Source of the DNA: DIGJ01 sp041739345
GTDB lineage: Bacteria; Bacillota; Clostridia; Lachnospirales; Lachnospiraceae
Assembly: GCA_041739345.1 (NCBI GenBank)
Contig: JBGSNZ010000021.1
Span: 1-64,000, forward strand
DNA length: 64,000 bases
Direction: 5' to 3'
Part shown: positions 17,940-26,568 of the stretch, in pieces
Numbering within the stretch: position 1 is the first letter of the stretch
Layout of the letters: every line of letters begins with the position of its first letter
Made by a program: the position numbers and the translations under genes
Notes under the pieces: model-generated
Told to the model about the DNA's origin: nothing
Databases searched by the model: none
The model's input: only the letters and a program-made list of their open reading frames with translations

Positions 17940-18131
17940 AAACTTTGAAATCCTTTCATAATTATTGGAACAATTATGTTAAGAAAAACTACCCTTTAGG
18001 GTGGGGACAAAAATAGAAAATTAAGGTACAATTTTAATGTTAGGATAACAAGTTAAAATTGAATCTAAAAATAAAACAATCAAGGGAGAAGGAAAGAGTG
18101 AAAAAACGAAATTAACGCTTATAAGACCATC

Positions 18132-18236
18132 ATGGAAAATGTCATGTATAAAATAGATCATCGGAATGCTCCTTATCTGGTAGCGAATTGCCGTGCTCAG
18201 GCAGTCAAGTTGGCCAAGGAGGAAAAAATCATATAG
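18132..18236 (+). pseudogene. small ORF, probably a gene fragment
   Basis: A 34-residue frame reading MENVMYKIDHRNAPYLVANC and ending KLAKEEKII. The frame stays open eleven codons further upstream without a start, and a GTG with a good ribosome site (GGGAG) at 18098 lies in another frame, so a frameshifted or truncated conserved gene is likely. I do not recognise the family. The rest of the 385-base gap holds a small ACCCT/AGGGT hairpin near 17990-18003. Confidence 0.35.
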
Positions 18237-18286
18237 CTATACTTATATGGTGCATAATGCTATAATGAAAATTTAAATATGCATAA

Positions 18287-18301
18287 AACACTATTAGTGT
18301 T
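18287..18301 (+). promoter_or_regulatory. small palindrome upstream of PH-domain genes
   Basis: AACACTATTAGTGTT is an inverted repeat about 10 bases before the ribosome site of the next gene and 21 bases after a TATAAT at 18261-18266. It could be an operator; weak evidence. Confidence 0.3.
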
Positions 18302-18324
18302 ATGTTTTAGGAGGAACTAAAGAA

Positions 18325-18792
18325 ATGATTTTGGATAAGAAATATGAAAAAATAAGTAAAAAGGCGGTCAGGTGCTGGCAAATCAACGGTGCTATATTTA
18401 GTGCATTTTTGACAGCAGTGGTATTGATAGGGTATTTTGTCTGGTTCAGGCACTGGTACATTCTTCCGATTATACCGGTAGTAATTTTATTAAATTGTTT
18501 CATTCTGCCAACGATTGAATTCAGACAGTGGCAATATCTGATTGAGTCTGATCGGGTTGAAATTGTACATGGAATTTTTCTTGTGCAAAGAACAGTGATA
18601 CCGATTAACAGGATTCAGCATCTGAAAGTTGTACAGGGTATGATTCAGAAGTTTTTTGATATTTCGGATGTGACAATCTTTACAGCCGCAGGCACGCAGA
18701 AGATAGAAGCACTGCCGAGTGAAAAAGCAAAGCAGATTATTGAGCGCTTGAATGCAGTGATTTTAAGTGAGGAAGTGGAAAAGAATGCGTAA
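18325..18792 (+). CDS. YdbS-like membrane protein with bacterial PH domain
   Basis: A 155-residue protein with two membrane helices (about residues 25-70) followed by a bacterial PH-2 domain. The pattern RTVIPINRIQHLKVVQGMIQ with ...VTIFTAAG is diagnostic of the YdbS family. In Bacillus the YdbS/YdbT pair is linked to membrane stress and antibiotic resistance; the biochemical role is unknown. The gene has AGGAGG before its ATG and overlaps the next, homologous gene by eight bases. Confidence 0.85.
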   Translation: MILDKKYEKISKKAVRCWQINGAIFSAFLTAVVLIGYFVWFRHWYILPIIPVVILLNCFILPTIEFRQWQYLIESDRVEIVHGIFLVQRTVIPINRIQHLKVVQGMIQKFFDISDVTIFTAAGTQKIEALPSEKAKQIIERLNAVILSEEVEKNA

Positions 18793-20227
18793 ACGAAACC
18801 ATCCTCTATATGTAATTAAGCATATGATTGAGAAAATCAAGCAAATAATAGTGCCGATTTTTTTTCTTATGATTGCAAACTTAAAGAACGTGACTCCATT
18901 GATACTCATCGTTGGTGCAGTCGTTCTTATTATATTGATTATATTGTTTGCAATACTTAACTGGAAAAATAGTATCTATTACATAGAAAATGAGACGCTA
19001 ATCATTGAAAAGGGCATATTTGGAAAGTCAAAGCAGGCAATTGCATTTGATAAGATTACCACAATGAATGAAAGTCAGGAGCTACTTGAAAAGATTTTTG
19101 GACTTGCAACATTTAAGGTAGATGCTGGCTCAGCGACCAAAGGCAATGAAGTCAAGCTGACAATCAGCCATTTTGAGGCAGAGCAGCTTCGTCAGCAGAT
19201 GAGCACAAAGAGTCAGAATATTGCTACAGATACGAAAGCAATGGAAAACACACGTGGGGTATATAGTCTTAACTATAAAGATTTATTGAAATATGCGGTG
19301 ACCAACTGTAATCTACTGTTAGGAATTGTTTTAGTATCGACTCTGTTACAATTCATCAATGATATCCCTGTGATTGGAGATAGGTTAGAAAAATATCTTA
19401 ATGGCTGGAAGAATGTATTTAATAAGATGGGATTGGAGCATTTACCAATCCGTAGCATGATCATACTGAGTATAACGATACTGATGGTTTATTTGGTTGT
19501 ATCCTTTATTATTTCGGTAATCAGGACTTTTGTAAAATATTTTGGATTCACCTTATCAAGACAGACCAGTGAGCTGCAAATCAGTTATGGACTAATTGAT
19601 AATAAGAGCTTTACCCTATCTGCTGATAAAATTACAGCGCTCTATATTTCTTATAGCCTGTTTGGCAGACTGGTTGGACTCGGAGAATTAAAAATTGAGA
19701 ATATTGGCTATGGAGATGAAAAAGGAGAGGTAGCCATACTATTTCCAATCATTCAAAAGAAAAAGGTTGATAAGCTGCTGCGTGAAGTCTTGCCAGAATT
19801 TTTGACTCAGGAGGCGGAATGGATCAGACCACATAAGAGGGCAAAGCTTTCTTATATTATCCGATATGCGATTCTTCCTCTTATTGGGGCAATTGTGTTG
19901 ACGGTTTTGTATAAGTTTGGCTATCTCTCATTTATTGTAGTGACATTCATGGCAATTTGTGGCTACTTGGCACATCAGCAGGCAGGAACACAGACTGTTG
20001 GGGACAAAAGAGTCTTTACAAAAGGTATATTTGGCAAAAAAATCAGCATCGTTAAAAATAAATTTTTTCAAAGCTGTACCGTTTCACAAAATCCCTTTCA
20101 AAAACGAAGTGGTCTCGTTAATATTAAATATTCCTACCAGAGTAATAACCTTGGTGGAACCGTTGGCATAAAGGGAATGGACGAAAAGACGGTTGAGTGT
20201 GGGAATATGGGATTGGATATGTTTTAA
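18785..20227 (+). CDS. YdbT-like membrane protein with repeated PH domains
   Basis: A 480-residue protein with about six membrane helices and three PH-2 modules. Two carry the family sentence clearly: KSKQAIAFDKITTMNESQ near residue 80 and SFTLSADKITALYISYSL near 280; the third near 420 is more divergent. ATG 18785 lies inside the end of the YdbS-like gene, and I prefer it over the GTG at 18767 because GAGGA precedes it at a usable distance. The two proteins are expected to form a membrane complex. Confidence 0.83.
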   Translation: MRKRNHPLYVIKHMIEKIKQIIVPIFFLMIANLKNVTPLILIVGAVVLIILIILFAILNWKNSIYYIENETLIIEKGIFGKSKQAIAFDKITTMNESQELLEKIFGLATFKVDAGSATKGNEVKLTISHFEAEQLRQQMSTKSQNIATDTKAMENTRGVYSLNYKDLLKYAVTNCNLLLGIVLVSTLLQFINDIPVIGDRLEKYLNGWKNVFNKMGLEHLPIRSMIILSITILMVYLVVSFIISVIRTFVKYFGFTLSRQTSELQISYGLIDNKSFTLSADKITALYISYSLFGRLVGLGELKIENIGYGDEKGEVAILFPIIQKKKVDKLLREVLPEFLTQEAEWIRPHKRAKLSYIIRYAILPLIGAIVLTVLYKFGYLSFIVVTFMAICGYLAHQQAGTQTVGDKRVFTKGIFGKKISIVKNKFFQSCTVSQNPFQKRSGLVNIKYSYQSNNLGGTVGIKGMDEKTVECGNMGLDMF

Positions 20228-20295
20228 TTACAAAGTGATGAGTATTTAGCATGTTTGGATATACGCAAAGACCAGCGCAGAAACGAGGGATAAGT

Positions 20296-20922
20296 ATGGA
20301 TAGAGTGAGTAAAGATCAATTCAGTAAAAAAGTGGATGTTGTATGGAAAAAAAAGAAGCGTTATATTTGGATAATTGGAGGCGTTATCATAGTGATTTTG
20401 ATTGCATACTATGTTGTGGCAAGAAACGAGCAAATCATTGGATTGATTTCTTTTATAGCCGGTATATCCTCAATAGTACTTGCTTGTTCAGCTATTATTA
20501 TCAGTAAAAACTACAATGAATTTACTGGTGAAATGCTTGAACGTATTGAATTATCGGTTGAAACTGTTACAGATGAGCTTCAACATAGATTATATGATTT
20601 AGAAGATATGAAAAAGACGTTAGAAAATCTTCCTAGCAGCATGCCAGAAAAAAAAGAACTCCTTGATAAAATAGAAACAATGGAAGAAGTAATTATAACT
20701 TCTCCTTTATTAGCTTCAGAAAGAAGCCATCATGACGATAAGGAAATTAGAAATTATGAAAGAAAAATAAGAGATGGGCAGCGAAAATTATATCAATATA
20801 ATAAAGATTTAAAAGAAACTTCATCAGAAAAAGAGAGAACTAAGATTCAAGAAAAAAAGAATAATGTGGAAGAAAAAATTAAGTCAGCGGATGAGCAGAT
20901 GAAAAAAATTATGAATAAGTAA
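20296..20922 (+). CDS. hypothetical membrane protein with coiled coil
   Basis: A 208-residue protein. ATG 20296 follows GAGGG; the upstream ATG at 20251 lacks a ribosome site. A basic N-terminus is followed by two closely spaced membrane helices (about residues 25-70), then 130 charged residues with heptad-like Leu/Ile spacing, rich in K and E, ending in repeated EKIKSADEQMKKI. Topology suggests a membrane-anchored cytoplasmic coiled coil. No known family recognised. Confidence 0.6.
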   Translation: MDRVSKDQFSKKVDVVWKKKKRYIWIIGGVIIVILIAYYVVARNEQIIGLISFIAGISSIVLACSAIIISKNYNEFTGEMLERIELSVETVTDELQHRLYDLEDMKKTLENLPSSMPEKKELLDKIETMEEVIITSPLLASERSHHDDKEIRNYERKIRDGQRKLYQYNKDLKETSSEKERTKIQEKKNNVEEKIKSADEQMKKIMNK

Positions 20923-21038
20923 AAATTGATTACACCGGCATTAGCAATTACTATCATAGCAGTACATATTACTCAACGGAGCGTTTATTGTATAGTTCAT
21001 CGATACTTATTATTATATAAGATATGGGAGGTGAGACA

Positions 21039-21641
21039 ATGGATTGTAACAAAGTGGGATCCTTGCTATTTCGTCTACGCAAGGAAAAAGGAATGACGCA
21101 AAAACAAATTGCTGACTTGATGAATATTAGCGATAAAACAATCTCTAAATGGGAGCGTGGCTTAGGTTGTCCCGATGTATCCTTGCTTGGCGAGCTCTCT
21201 ACTATATTTGAAATAAATATTGAGAAAATTTTGGAGGGTGATTTGGAACCAAATAATATTGATACTGGTAACTTAAAAAGAATGAAGTTTTATGTTTGTC
21301 CAAGTTGTGGAAATGTAATTAATAATACAGGGAATGCCAATATTTCCTGTTGCGGACGTAAGCTATCACCACTCATTGCGAAACCAGCTGATGAGATGCA
21401 TGCTGCGATAGTAGAAGAGATAGAAGGTGAGTACTATATCACGTTTACTCACGAAATGAGCAAAGCTCACTTTCTTTCCTTTGTGGCATATGTCACAAGT
21501 GATAGAGTTTTATTCGTAAAACTCTATCCTGAACAGACTCCAGCGCTACGTTTGCCAAAAATGAGCGGAGGCAAACTTAAACACAAATTTAGTGGAAAGC
21601 TGTATTATTACTGTAGTCAGCATGGATTGTGGGTATTATAA
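21039..21641 (+). CDS. HTH regulator fused to desulfoferrodoxin-like domain
   Basis: A 200-residue protein. ATG 21039 has GGAGGT six bases upstream, preferred to ATG 21024. Residues 1-65 are a Cro/C1-type helix-turn-helix (GMTQKQIADLMNISDKTISK). A four-cysteine knuckle follows (CPSCG ... CCG), then a module resembling the superoxide reductase iron site: EMSKAHFLSF, and the C-terminal YYYCSQHGLWVL giving the Cys and His ligands. In the known family this iron centre is CysHis4. The fusion suggests a redox- or metal-responsive regulator, inferred from domains only. Confidence 0.78.
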   Translation: MDCNKVGSLLFRLRKEKGMTQKQIADLMNISDKTISKWERGLGCPDVSLLGELSTIFEINIEKILEGDLEPNNIDTGNLKRMKFYVCPSCGNVINNTGNANISCCGRKLSPLIAKPADEMHAAIVEEIEGEYYITFTHEMSKAHFLSFVAYVTSDRVLFVKLYPEQTPALRLPKMSGGKLKHKFSGKLYYYCSQHGLWVL

Positions 21642-21691
21642 ATATTTTGCGACAGCCCATTTTTCCTATTCTGTGAAGGAGGTATAGACAT

Positions 21692-22036
21692 ATGGAAAAG
21701 CTTTCGAAAAAGGAATTAAAAGAACATTATAAGAACCGGGAAGTAATCGGTGGAGTTTATTGTATTAAATGCAGTGGTAATGGTCGCATGTGGATTAAAG
21801 CTGCAAAAGATTTGGCAGGAGTAAAAAACAGATTTGAATTTTCAGTTTCGATAAATTCTTGTCTCGAAGCAGGTATGCTCGCTGAATGGAACCAATATGG
21901 AGCATCTTCATTTTCTTTTGTCATACTAGAAGAAATTAAAAAGGGTGAAACTCAGACAGATCGTGAGTTTACGGATGATATCGATGTTCTTCTTGAAATA
22001 TGGATTGAAAAACAGCAGCTAGAAGAGCCAAAATGA
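21692..22036 (+). CDS. GIY-YIG nuclease family protein
   Basis: A 114-residue single-domain protein with GGVYCIKCSGNGRMWIKAAKD, matching the GIY...YIG beta-hairpin loosely (G-V-Y, then W-I-K in place of Y-I-G), and a downstream EWNQYGASSFSFVILE. Proteins of this exact type are common in Clostridia and are annotated as GIY-YIG nucleases, but the second motif is degenerate, so catalysis is doubtful. Strong AAGGAGG ribosome site; monocistronic with a terminator shared with the convergent gene. Confidence 0.72.
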   Translation: MEKLSKKELKEHYKNREVIGGVYCIKCSGNGRMWIKAAKDLAGVKNRFEFSVSINSCLEAGMLAEWNQYGASSFSFVILEEIKKGETQTDREFTDDIDVLLEIWIEKQQLEEPK

Positions 22037-22049
22037 GGTTAAAAAATAG

Positions 22050-22098
22050 GAGCTTTTGCTATAAATAGAATATTCCCCTATTACGCAAAAGCTCTTTT
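22050..22098. terminator. bidirectional terminator
   Basis: GAGCTTTTGC at 22050-22059 pairs with GCAAAAGCTC at 22085-22094, with TTTT after it and an A-rich stretch before it. It lies between convergent genes. Confidence 0.8.
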
Positions 22099-22127
22099 AA
22101 TAAAGTTATATGTAGTGTGTACTAAAT

Positions 22128-22922
22128 TCAAATATCTTTGAGTTGCTCTTTTGCATCCGCTAATTTTTGAATGGAAGAAGTAATATTCGTTAAAGAACTT
22201 TTGATTGATTTATTAATTGATCCAGAATGAGCCGCTAATAGACCGAATTCATTTGCAACAATCGAAAATCCTCTGCCTGCATCACCTGCACGAGCAGATT
22301 CAATCGAAGCATTTAATGAAAGCATTTTCTGCTTGTTTTCTACTTTGTCTAATTCTTTGGATTTTAAATTCATATCTTCGATTAATGCGTTGGCATTACT
22401 AATCTCATCATTTAAGATGTGTATGGCCTCGACATTCTTTCCTTTTTCATATTCGAAATTTAGAATAGTATTTACTACCGAACCTAATAACTCGGCAGAC
22501 GATCGAATCGATTTTTCAGATCTAACGGGCACTTTTTTTAGAGCATCTAAATATTCCTTTGTAGGAATATTCAATTCCTCCGCTATTTTACTAAACTTAG
22601 CAGTATCAGGGGATTCTGGTAATACTTGTCCACCAATCATCTTTCCTATTTTTTTATCACCAAAGATTAAATCTACACTAAAATCCATTAAACCAGCATG
22701 ACAAAAATAAGTTCCGCTGCACTCGTTGTCGCATTTTACACAGCGTTCCAGTCCTTTAGAACTACCTCGTGTATATTTCATACAAAAATCTGTAAAATTG
22801 CTGCCGTTAGTGATATAATTACCATCGGCATCGACAGCAATCGCTGCCAATCCAGTTGCATCTGAAAAGTTATCTTGAATATTTTGTAATAATTCTAAAG
22901 AAATAAAATTTGAAACTTCCAT
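22128..22922 (-). CDS. soluble PocR-domain chemoreceptor-like protein
   Basis: A 264-residue cytoplasmic protein with no membrane helix. Residues 1-150 are a PocR ligand-binding (PAS-like) domain: EVSNFISLELLQNIQDNFSD, ATGLAAIAVD, and a cysteine cluster RCVKCDNECSGTYFCHAGL typical of that family. Residues 175-264 are a shortened MCP hairpin tip with KMLSLNASIESARAGDAGRGF. It therefore probably couples a small-molecule or redox signal to CheA. The hairpin is much shorter than usual (about 90 residues), so integration into arrays is uncertain. Confidence 0.82.
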   Translation of the reverse strand: MEVSNFISLELLQNIQDNFSDATGLAAIAVDADGNYITNGSNFTDFCMKYTRGSSKGLERCVKCDNECSGTYFCHAGLMDFSVDLIFGDKKIGKMIGGQVLPESPDTAKFSKIAEELNIPTKEYLDALKKVPVRSEKSIRSSAELLGSVVNTILNFEYEKGKNVEAIHILNDEISNANALIEDMNLKSKELDKVENKQKMLSLNASIESARAGDAGRGFSIVANEFGLLAAHSGSINKSIKSSLTNITSSIQKLADAKEQLKDI

Positions 22923-23094
22923 AAGCGTAATGTCCTTTCATTTCGTTTAATGTCGAATCGTTAATTTATTTTACAACAAATCGGTAAAACTTCAATATTA
23001 TTCCAGTAATAGGTAGTCTGTGCTGGTATAATTTCACAATATTGGAAAATATAGTAAGATATTTATATTAAATCAATTTATAAAGGAGAGACTT

Positions 23095-23754
23095 ATGATT
23101 GAACCAAAACAAATAATTCGCTCAAACAGAAAATCGATTGCTTTAATTATAAACAGCAAAGGTGACTTGATAGTAAGAGCTCCTCGTGCTGCTAGTCAGG
23201 CGCAAATAATGAACTTTGTTAACAAGAAGCAAGCCTGGATAAAAGAAAAATCAGACATATACAAAACGTTTGATGAAAAGTATAGTGTAATTACAATGTC
23301 TGCTGGCGACAAGGTGCTCTTTCTTGGAAAAGAGTATACACTTGTTGTAGCTGATATTTCCAATATAATAATGGATGGAGAGATAATGTATATTCCACAA
23401 AATTGGAATTTAGAATTACTATTAAACTGGTTAAAGAAGCAAGCTTTACTCTTATTAAAAGAGCGAACAGAGTATTATTCTCAGTTGATGGATGTTTCTC
23501 CGATTGCTGTAAAAATAAGTGAAGCAAAAACACGCTGGGGTTCCTGCAGCTATATTAATAGTTTGAATTTTTCTTGGAGACTTATAATGTGTCCAATATC
23601 TGTCATTGATTATGTTGTAGTTCATGAGTTAAGTCATATCACCTACAAAGATCATAGTAAATCGTTTTGGGAGCGAGTGAGAACTTTTTTACCTAATTAT
23701 AAAGAGCAGAAAAATTGGTTAAAAGTAAATAAAAAGATTATGGATATTATTTAA
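23095..23754 (+). CDS. YgjP-like zinc metallopeptidase (SprT/DUF45)
   Basis: A 219-residue putative metalloprotease. The HExxH motif is in VVHELSHITYKDHSKSFW near residue 180, with the third ligand His in KDHS. The upstream KTRWGSCSYINSLNFSWRL stretch is the hallmark of this family, found in YgjP and related proteins. Substrates are unknown. Ribosome site AAGGAGAG precedes the ATG. The gene stands alone. Confidence 0.88.
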   Translation: MIEPKQIIRSNRKSIALIINSKGDLIVRAPRAASQAQIMNFVNKKQAWIKEKSDIYKTFDEKYSVITMSAGDKVLFLGKEYTLVVADISNIIMDGEIMYIPQNWNLELLLNWLKKQALLLLKERTEYYSQLMDVSPIAVKISEAKTRWGSCSYINSLNFSWRLIMCPISVIDYVVVHELSHITYKDHSKSFWERVRTFLPNYKEQKNWLKVNKKIMDII

Positions 23755-23765
23755 AATAAAACATA

Positions 23766-23820
23766 TTGACAATAATCGATATGAAATATATACTAGATTA
23801 TATATTGATATATGTCGATT
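23766..23820 (+). promoter_or_regulatory. promoter with ArsR/SmtB-like inverted repeat
   Basis: TTGACA at 23766-23771, 17 bases, TATACT at 23789-23794. AATCGATAT at 23774-23782 in the spacer and ATATGTCGATT at 23810-23820 downstream form an imperfect inverted repeat reminiscent of ArsR/SmtB metalloregulator sites. No ArsR gene of the metal type is adjacent. Confidence 0.5.
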
Positions 23821-23889
23821 TGAATGGTTAAAGAGTGAAGTTTTTCATTCACGTTTAAGCCACCACATAGTGGCAGATGGAGGAAGATT

Positions 23890-24651
23890 ATGGCGAAATT
23901 ATGGTATCCAGTTATTGATTATTTGAAATGTGAAGAATGTGGTTCTTGCTTAGAAAAATGTACGCATGGTGTGTACGATAAATCAAAAGCACCATCTCCA
24001 GTTGTAATAAATCCAGTTGGCTGCATAGACCACTGTCATGGCTGTGGAAACTTATGTCCGCAGGGCGCTATTACGTATGTTGGCGAAGATACCGGCTGGA
24101 ATCCTCCAAATGGTAACCGGCAGGAGGTTGAGGAATCGTGTGCTTGTTGTTCGAATACAGATAAAAAGCAGTTGAATGTGGAGTTTCTTTTCTTAGATTT
24201 AAATACTTGTGAGCGATGCATGACTACCGATACCACGCTTAATGAGGCAGTAGATGAACTATCCCCAATATTGAATACGCTCGGGTTTAATATAACGTTG
24301 AACAAGGTTAATATCATATCCCCTGAAATGGCGGAACAATTTAAGTTTGTAAGCTCACCTACCATACGTATCAATGGCAAGGATATCTGTATGGAAGTCA
24401 AAGAAAATAACTGCAAGGATTGCGGCGATTTGTGCGGAGATGATGTTGACTGCAGAGTATTTGTATATGAGGATAAAGAATTTAATCAACCGCCAAAGGC
24501 AATGTTTATCAATGAAATTCTAAAGGCTATTTATATTCCGCAGCAGGACTCCACAGAAACTACTTATAGTTTGCCTGAAAATCTGAAAAAGTTCTTTGGT
24601 GGAAAATCAGCTTCTTGTTGTGAGGGAAATTGTTCTTGCTCCAAAGAGTAG
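23890..24651 (+). CDS. ferredoxin-DUF2703 fusion, cysteine-rich
   Basis: A 253-residue protein. The N-terminus has a 4Fe-4S cluster pattern (CEECGSCLEKC) and a second, variant one (CIDHCHGCGNLCPQGA). Residues 90-250 carry DUF2703, with the CERCMTT start, a thioredoxin-like middle (VSSPTIRINGKDI) and CKDCGDLCGDDVDC. The tail is SASCCEGNCSCSKE. DUF2703 proteins sit in arsenic and mercury operons and resemble thiol-rich metal chaperones; here the promoter also carries a metalloregulator-like repeat. Role in metalloid handling is inference. Ribosome site GGAGGA. Confidence 0.78.
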   Translation: MAKLWYPVIDYLKCEECGSCLEKCTHGVYDKSKAPSPVVINPVGCIDHCHGCGNLCPQGAITYVGEDTGWNPPNGNRQEVEESCACCSNTDKKQLNVEFLFLDLNTCERCMTTDTTLNEAVDELSPILNTLGFNITLNKVNIISPEMAEQFKFVSSPTIRINGKDICMEVKENNCKDCGDLCGDDVDCRVFVYEDKEFNQPPKAMFINEILKAIYIPQQDSTETTYSLPENLKKFFGGKSASCCEGNCSCSKE

Positions 24652-24717
24652 TTATAACTAGGATAAATCGATTAAATAGCAAAAATATATAATGCTAGAT
24701 ATTACATTTATTCCATA

Positions 24718-24762
24718 ACGCCCCTTAATTGATATGTTCATATCAATTAAGGGGCGTTTTTA
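24718..24762. terminator. strong rho-independent terminator
   Basis: An 18-base perfect stem, 24718-24735 with 24740-24757, four-base loop, and TTTTT on the 3' side. Confidence 0.93.
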
Positions 24763-24799
24763 TTTAATTCATATAATAAAAATTACTTCCAATAAAATA

Positions 24800-24848
24800 T
24801 TGACAGGTGAACGAGTGTTAACTATAATAAAGGTGAACAAATGTTAAC
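24800..24848 (+). promoter_or_regulatory. consensus promoter with two TetR-type operators
   Basis: TTGACA at 24800-24805, exactly 17 bases, TATAAT at 24823-24828. GTGAACGAGTGTTAAC (24807-24822) fills the spacer and GTGAACAAATGTTAAC (24833-24848) follows the -10; each is an imperfect palindrome, 26 bases apart. This is a textbook arrangement for autorepression by the TetR protein encoded next. Confidence 0.8.
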
Positions 24849-24861
24849 TTGGAGGGATCTT

Positions 24862-25479
24862 ATGGATAAACAATTATCAACAAAAGAAATGATTATATAT
24901 GTAGCATTAGATTTGTTTTCAATCGATGGATATGAGGGTGTTTCTGTTCGTGATATTGCAAAAAAGGTTGGCGTAAGAGAAAGTGCACTTTATAAGCATT
25001 ATAAAAATAAGCAGGATATATTTAATAGTTGTGTAAAAGTATTTGGCGAACGGATGGAGGGGGTTAGAAGGCAGTTAATGCTTCCAGGAACTGGGGAAAC
25101 GTTTGTCGATTATAAAGATATGAACGAGGAGATGCTTGTTTGTAATGTCCAGGGACTGTTTCTATTTTATCTGCGTGATGAAGTTGCATCGAAATTTAGG
25201 CACATCCTAATGATGGAGCGGTATCGTAACAATGATGCAGAGGAGCTATATCAAAGTATATTTGTTGATGGTGCAATCAATTATGAGAAAGCTGTTTTTG
25301 AAAAACTAATGGAAATAGGAGTATTAAAAATGCAGGATGCTTATATAATGGCAGTGGATTTTTATAGTCCCATTCTTTTTTTATTACAAAAGTATGACAA
25401 CAAAGAAGCACAGGATAAAGAAGCTCTTGAGGAAATCAGGAATCATATTGTAAACTTTATCAATTGCTACAAAATATAA
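24862..25479 (+). CDS. TetR/AcrR-family regulator
   Basis: A 205-residue repressor. ATG 24862 has GGAGGG upstream and avoids starting inside operator two, where an ATG at 24841 exists. The helix-turn-helix (VSVRDIAKKVGVRESALYKHYKNK) spans residues 24-50; the C-terminal ligand domain is family-typical but divergent. It is followed 13 bases later by a hydrolase gene and presumably represses both through the two operators. The ligand is unknown. Confidence 0.92.
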   Translation: MDKQLSTKEMIIYVALDLFSIDGYEGVSVRDIAKKVGVRESALYKHYKNKQDIFNSCVKVFGERMEGVRRQLMLPGTGETFVDYKDMNEEMLVCNVQGLFLFYLRDEVASKFRHILMMERYRNNDAEELYQSIFVDGAINYEKAVFEKLMEIGVLKMQDAYIMAVDFYSPILFLLQKYDNKEAQDKEALEEIRNHIVNFINCYKI

Positions 25480-25492
25480 ATGGAGGAGTAGT

Positions 25493-26440
25493 ATGAAAGA
25501 AAAAGCAAGATTGAGAAAGGTCTGGTATAAAAGAATGAGTACTTATATAATTTTGGCTTTGCTTGCCTTGTGTATTGTTGTATTTTTGCAGTTTAAGATA
25601 GATATGAAAAAAGCCTATAGCAAAGTGGAACAGTATGATGTCAAAACGGCAGAAACAGATTATGGAACCGTAAGCTATGTTACGAAAGGTTCCGGTGAAG
25701 CAGTGATATTAATTCACGGCATTATGGGTGGGTATGATCAGGGGATTATTACACTGAATGGAATGTTTGATAATTCATATCTAAAAATAGCACCTTCAAG
25801 GTTTGCTTATCCAGGTTCTGAGACATATGATGATCCATCTCCTAAAAATCAGGCGCATGCTTTTGCGCAGTTACTAGATGAGATTGGAATAGATAAAGCA
25901 TATATTATGGCAGCTTCTGCAGGAGGCCCAGCTGCTCTGCAGTTTGCACTGCTATATCCAGAACGCACAAAGGGGTTGATTCTTCTTTCTACCGGAGGAC
26001 CGGGGGAGAGAGCGCGCGCGGAAGATATAGGGATGTCCGGACCACCTGCTATTTTAGTAAATGACTTTCCAATGTGGTTCTTTGCAAAATATATGGGTTT
26101 TGTATTTGAAAAATATATGTTTAATTCGCAGGTGAGTGATGAATTATTAGAGTCGATGAGTCCTGCAAGTATAAGGCATGAGGGGACAGTGATTGATACA
26201 AAAGTTACAAATCTGGACTTTATCTATAACTATGATAATTACCCAGTTGAAGAAATCAAAGTACCAATACTTGTGATTCAGTCGAAAGACGATCCAATGA
26301 TAAATTACGATAAAAGTCTTAAATTCCTTAAACGAGTGGGCGCTCAAACTTTGATATTAGAAGATGGAGGGCATCTAACGAGTGGTCATGCTAAGGAAGT
26401 AAAGGAAACTTTGACCACATTTATAAATAAGACAAAATGA
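25493..26440 (+). CDS. alpha/beta hydrolase, membrane anchored
   Basis: A 315-residue hydrolase with one N-terminal membrane helix (about residues 15-35). The fold is clear: oxyanion motif LIHGIMGG near 75, nucleophile S in AASAGGPAAL near 144, the acid in SKDDPMI and the histidine in GGHLTSGH. The nucleophile elbow A-S-A-G-G departs slightly from G-x-S-x-G. Together with its TetR regulator it could detoxify or process an ester signal or antibiotic, which is a guess. Confidence 0.87.
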   Translation: MKEKARLRKVWYKRMSTYIILALLALCIVVFLQFKIDMKKAYSKVEQYDVKTAETDYGTVSYVTKGSGEAVILIHGIMGGYDQGIITLNGMFDNSYLKIAPSRFAYPGSETYDDPSPKNQAHAFAQLLDEIGIDKAYIMAASAGGPAALQFALLYPERTKGLILLSTGGPGERARAEDIGMSGPPAILVNDFPMWFFAKYMGFVFEKYMFNSQVSDELLESMSPASIRHEGTVIDTKVTNLDFIYNYDNYPVEEIKVPILVIQSKDDPMINYDKSLKFLKRVGAQTLILEDGGHLTSGHAKEVKETLTTFINKTK

Positions 26441-26568
26441 AATTCTTAGCATATGAACCCATTGAAAAAGGTTATACTAGATGATATAGTGCAAGTAATA
26501 TCTATAATATGTAATGGACTGTTACTCTCATAATTGAAATGGATTTCTTCAATCGAAAGGAAACGTAT

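Noticed and set aside
21692..22036. GIY-YIG as a homing endonuclease in a mobile intron
   Set aside because: The protein is a single small domain with no intron or IS boundaries around it.
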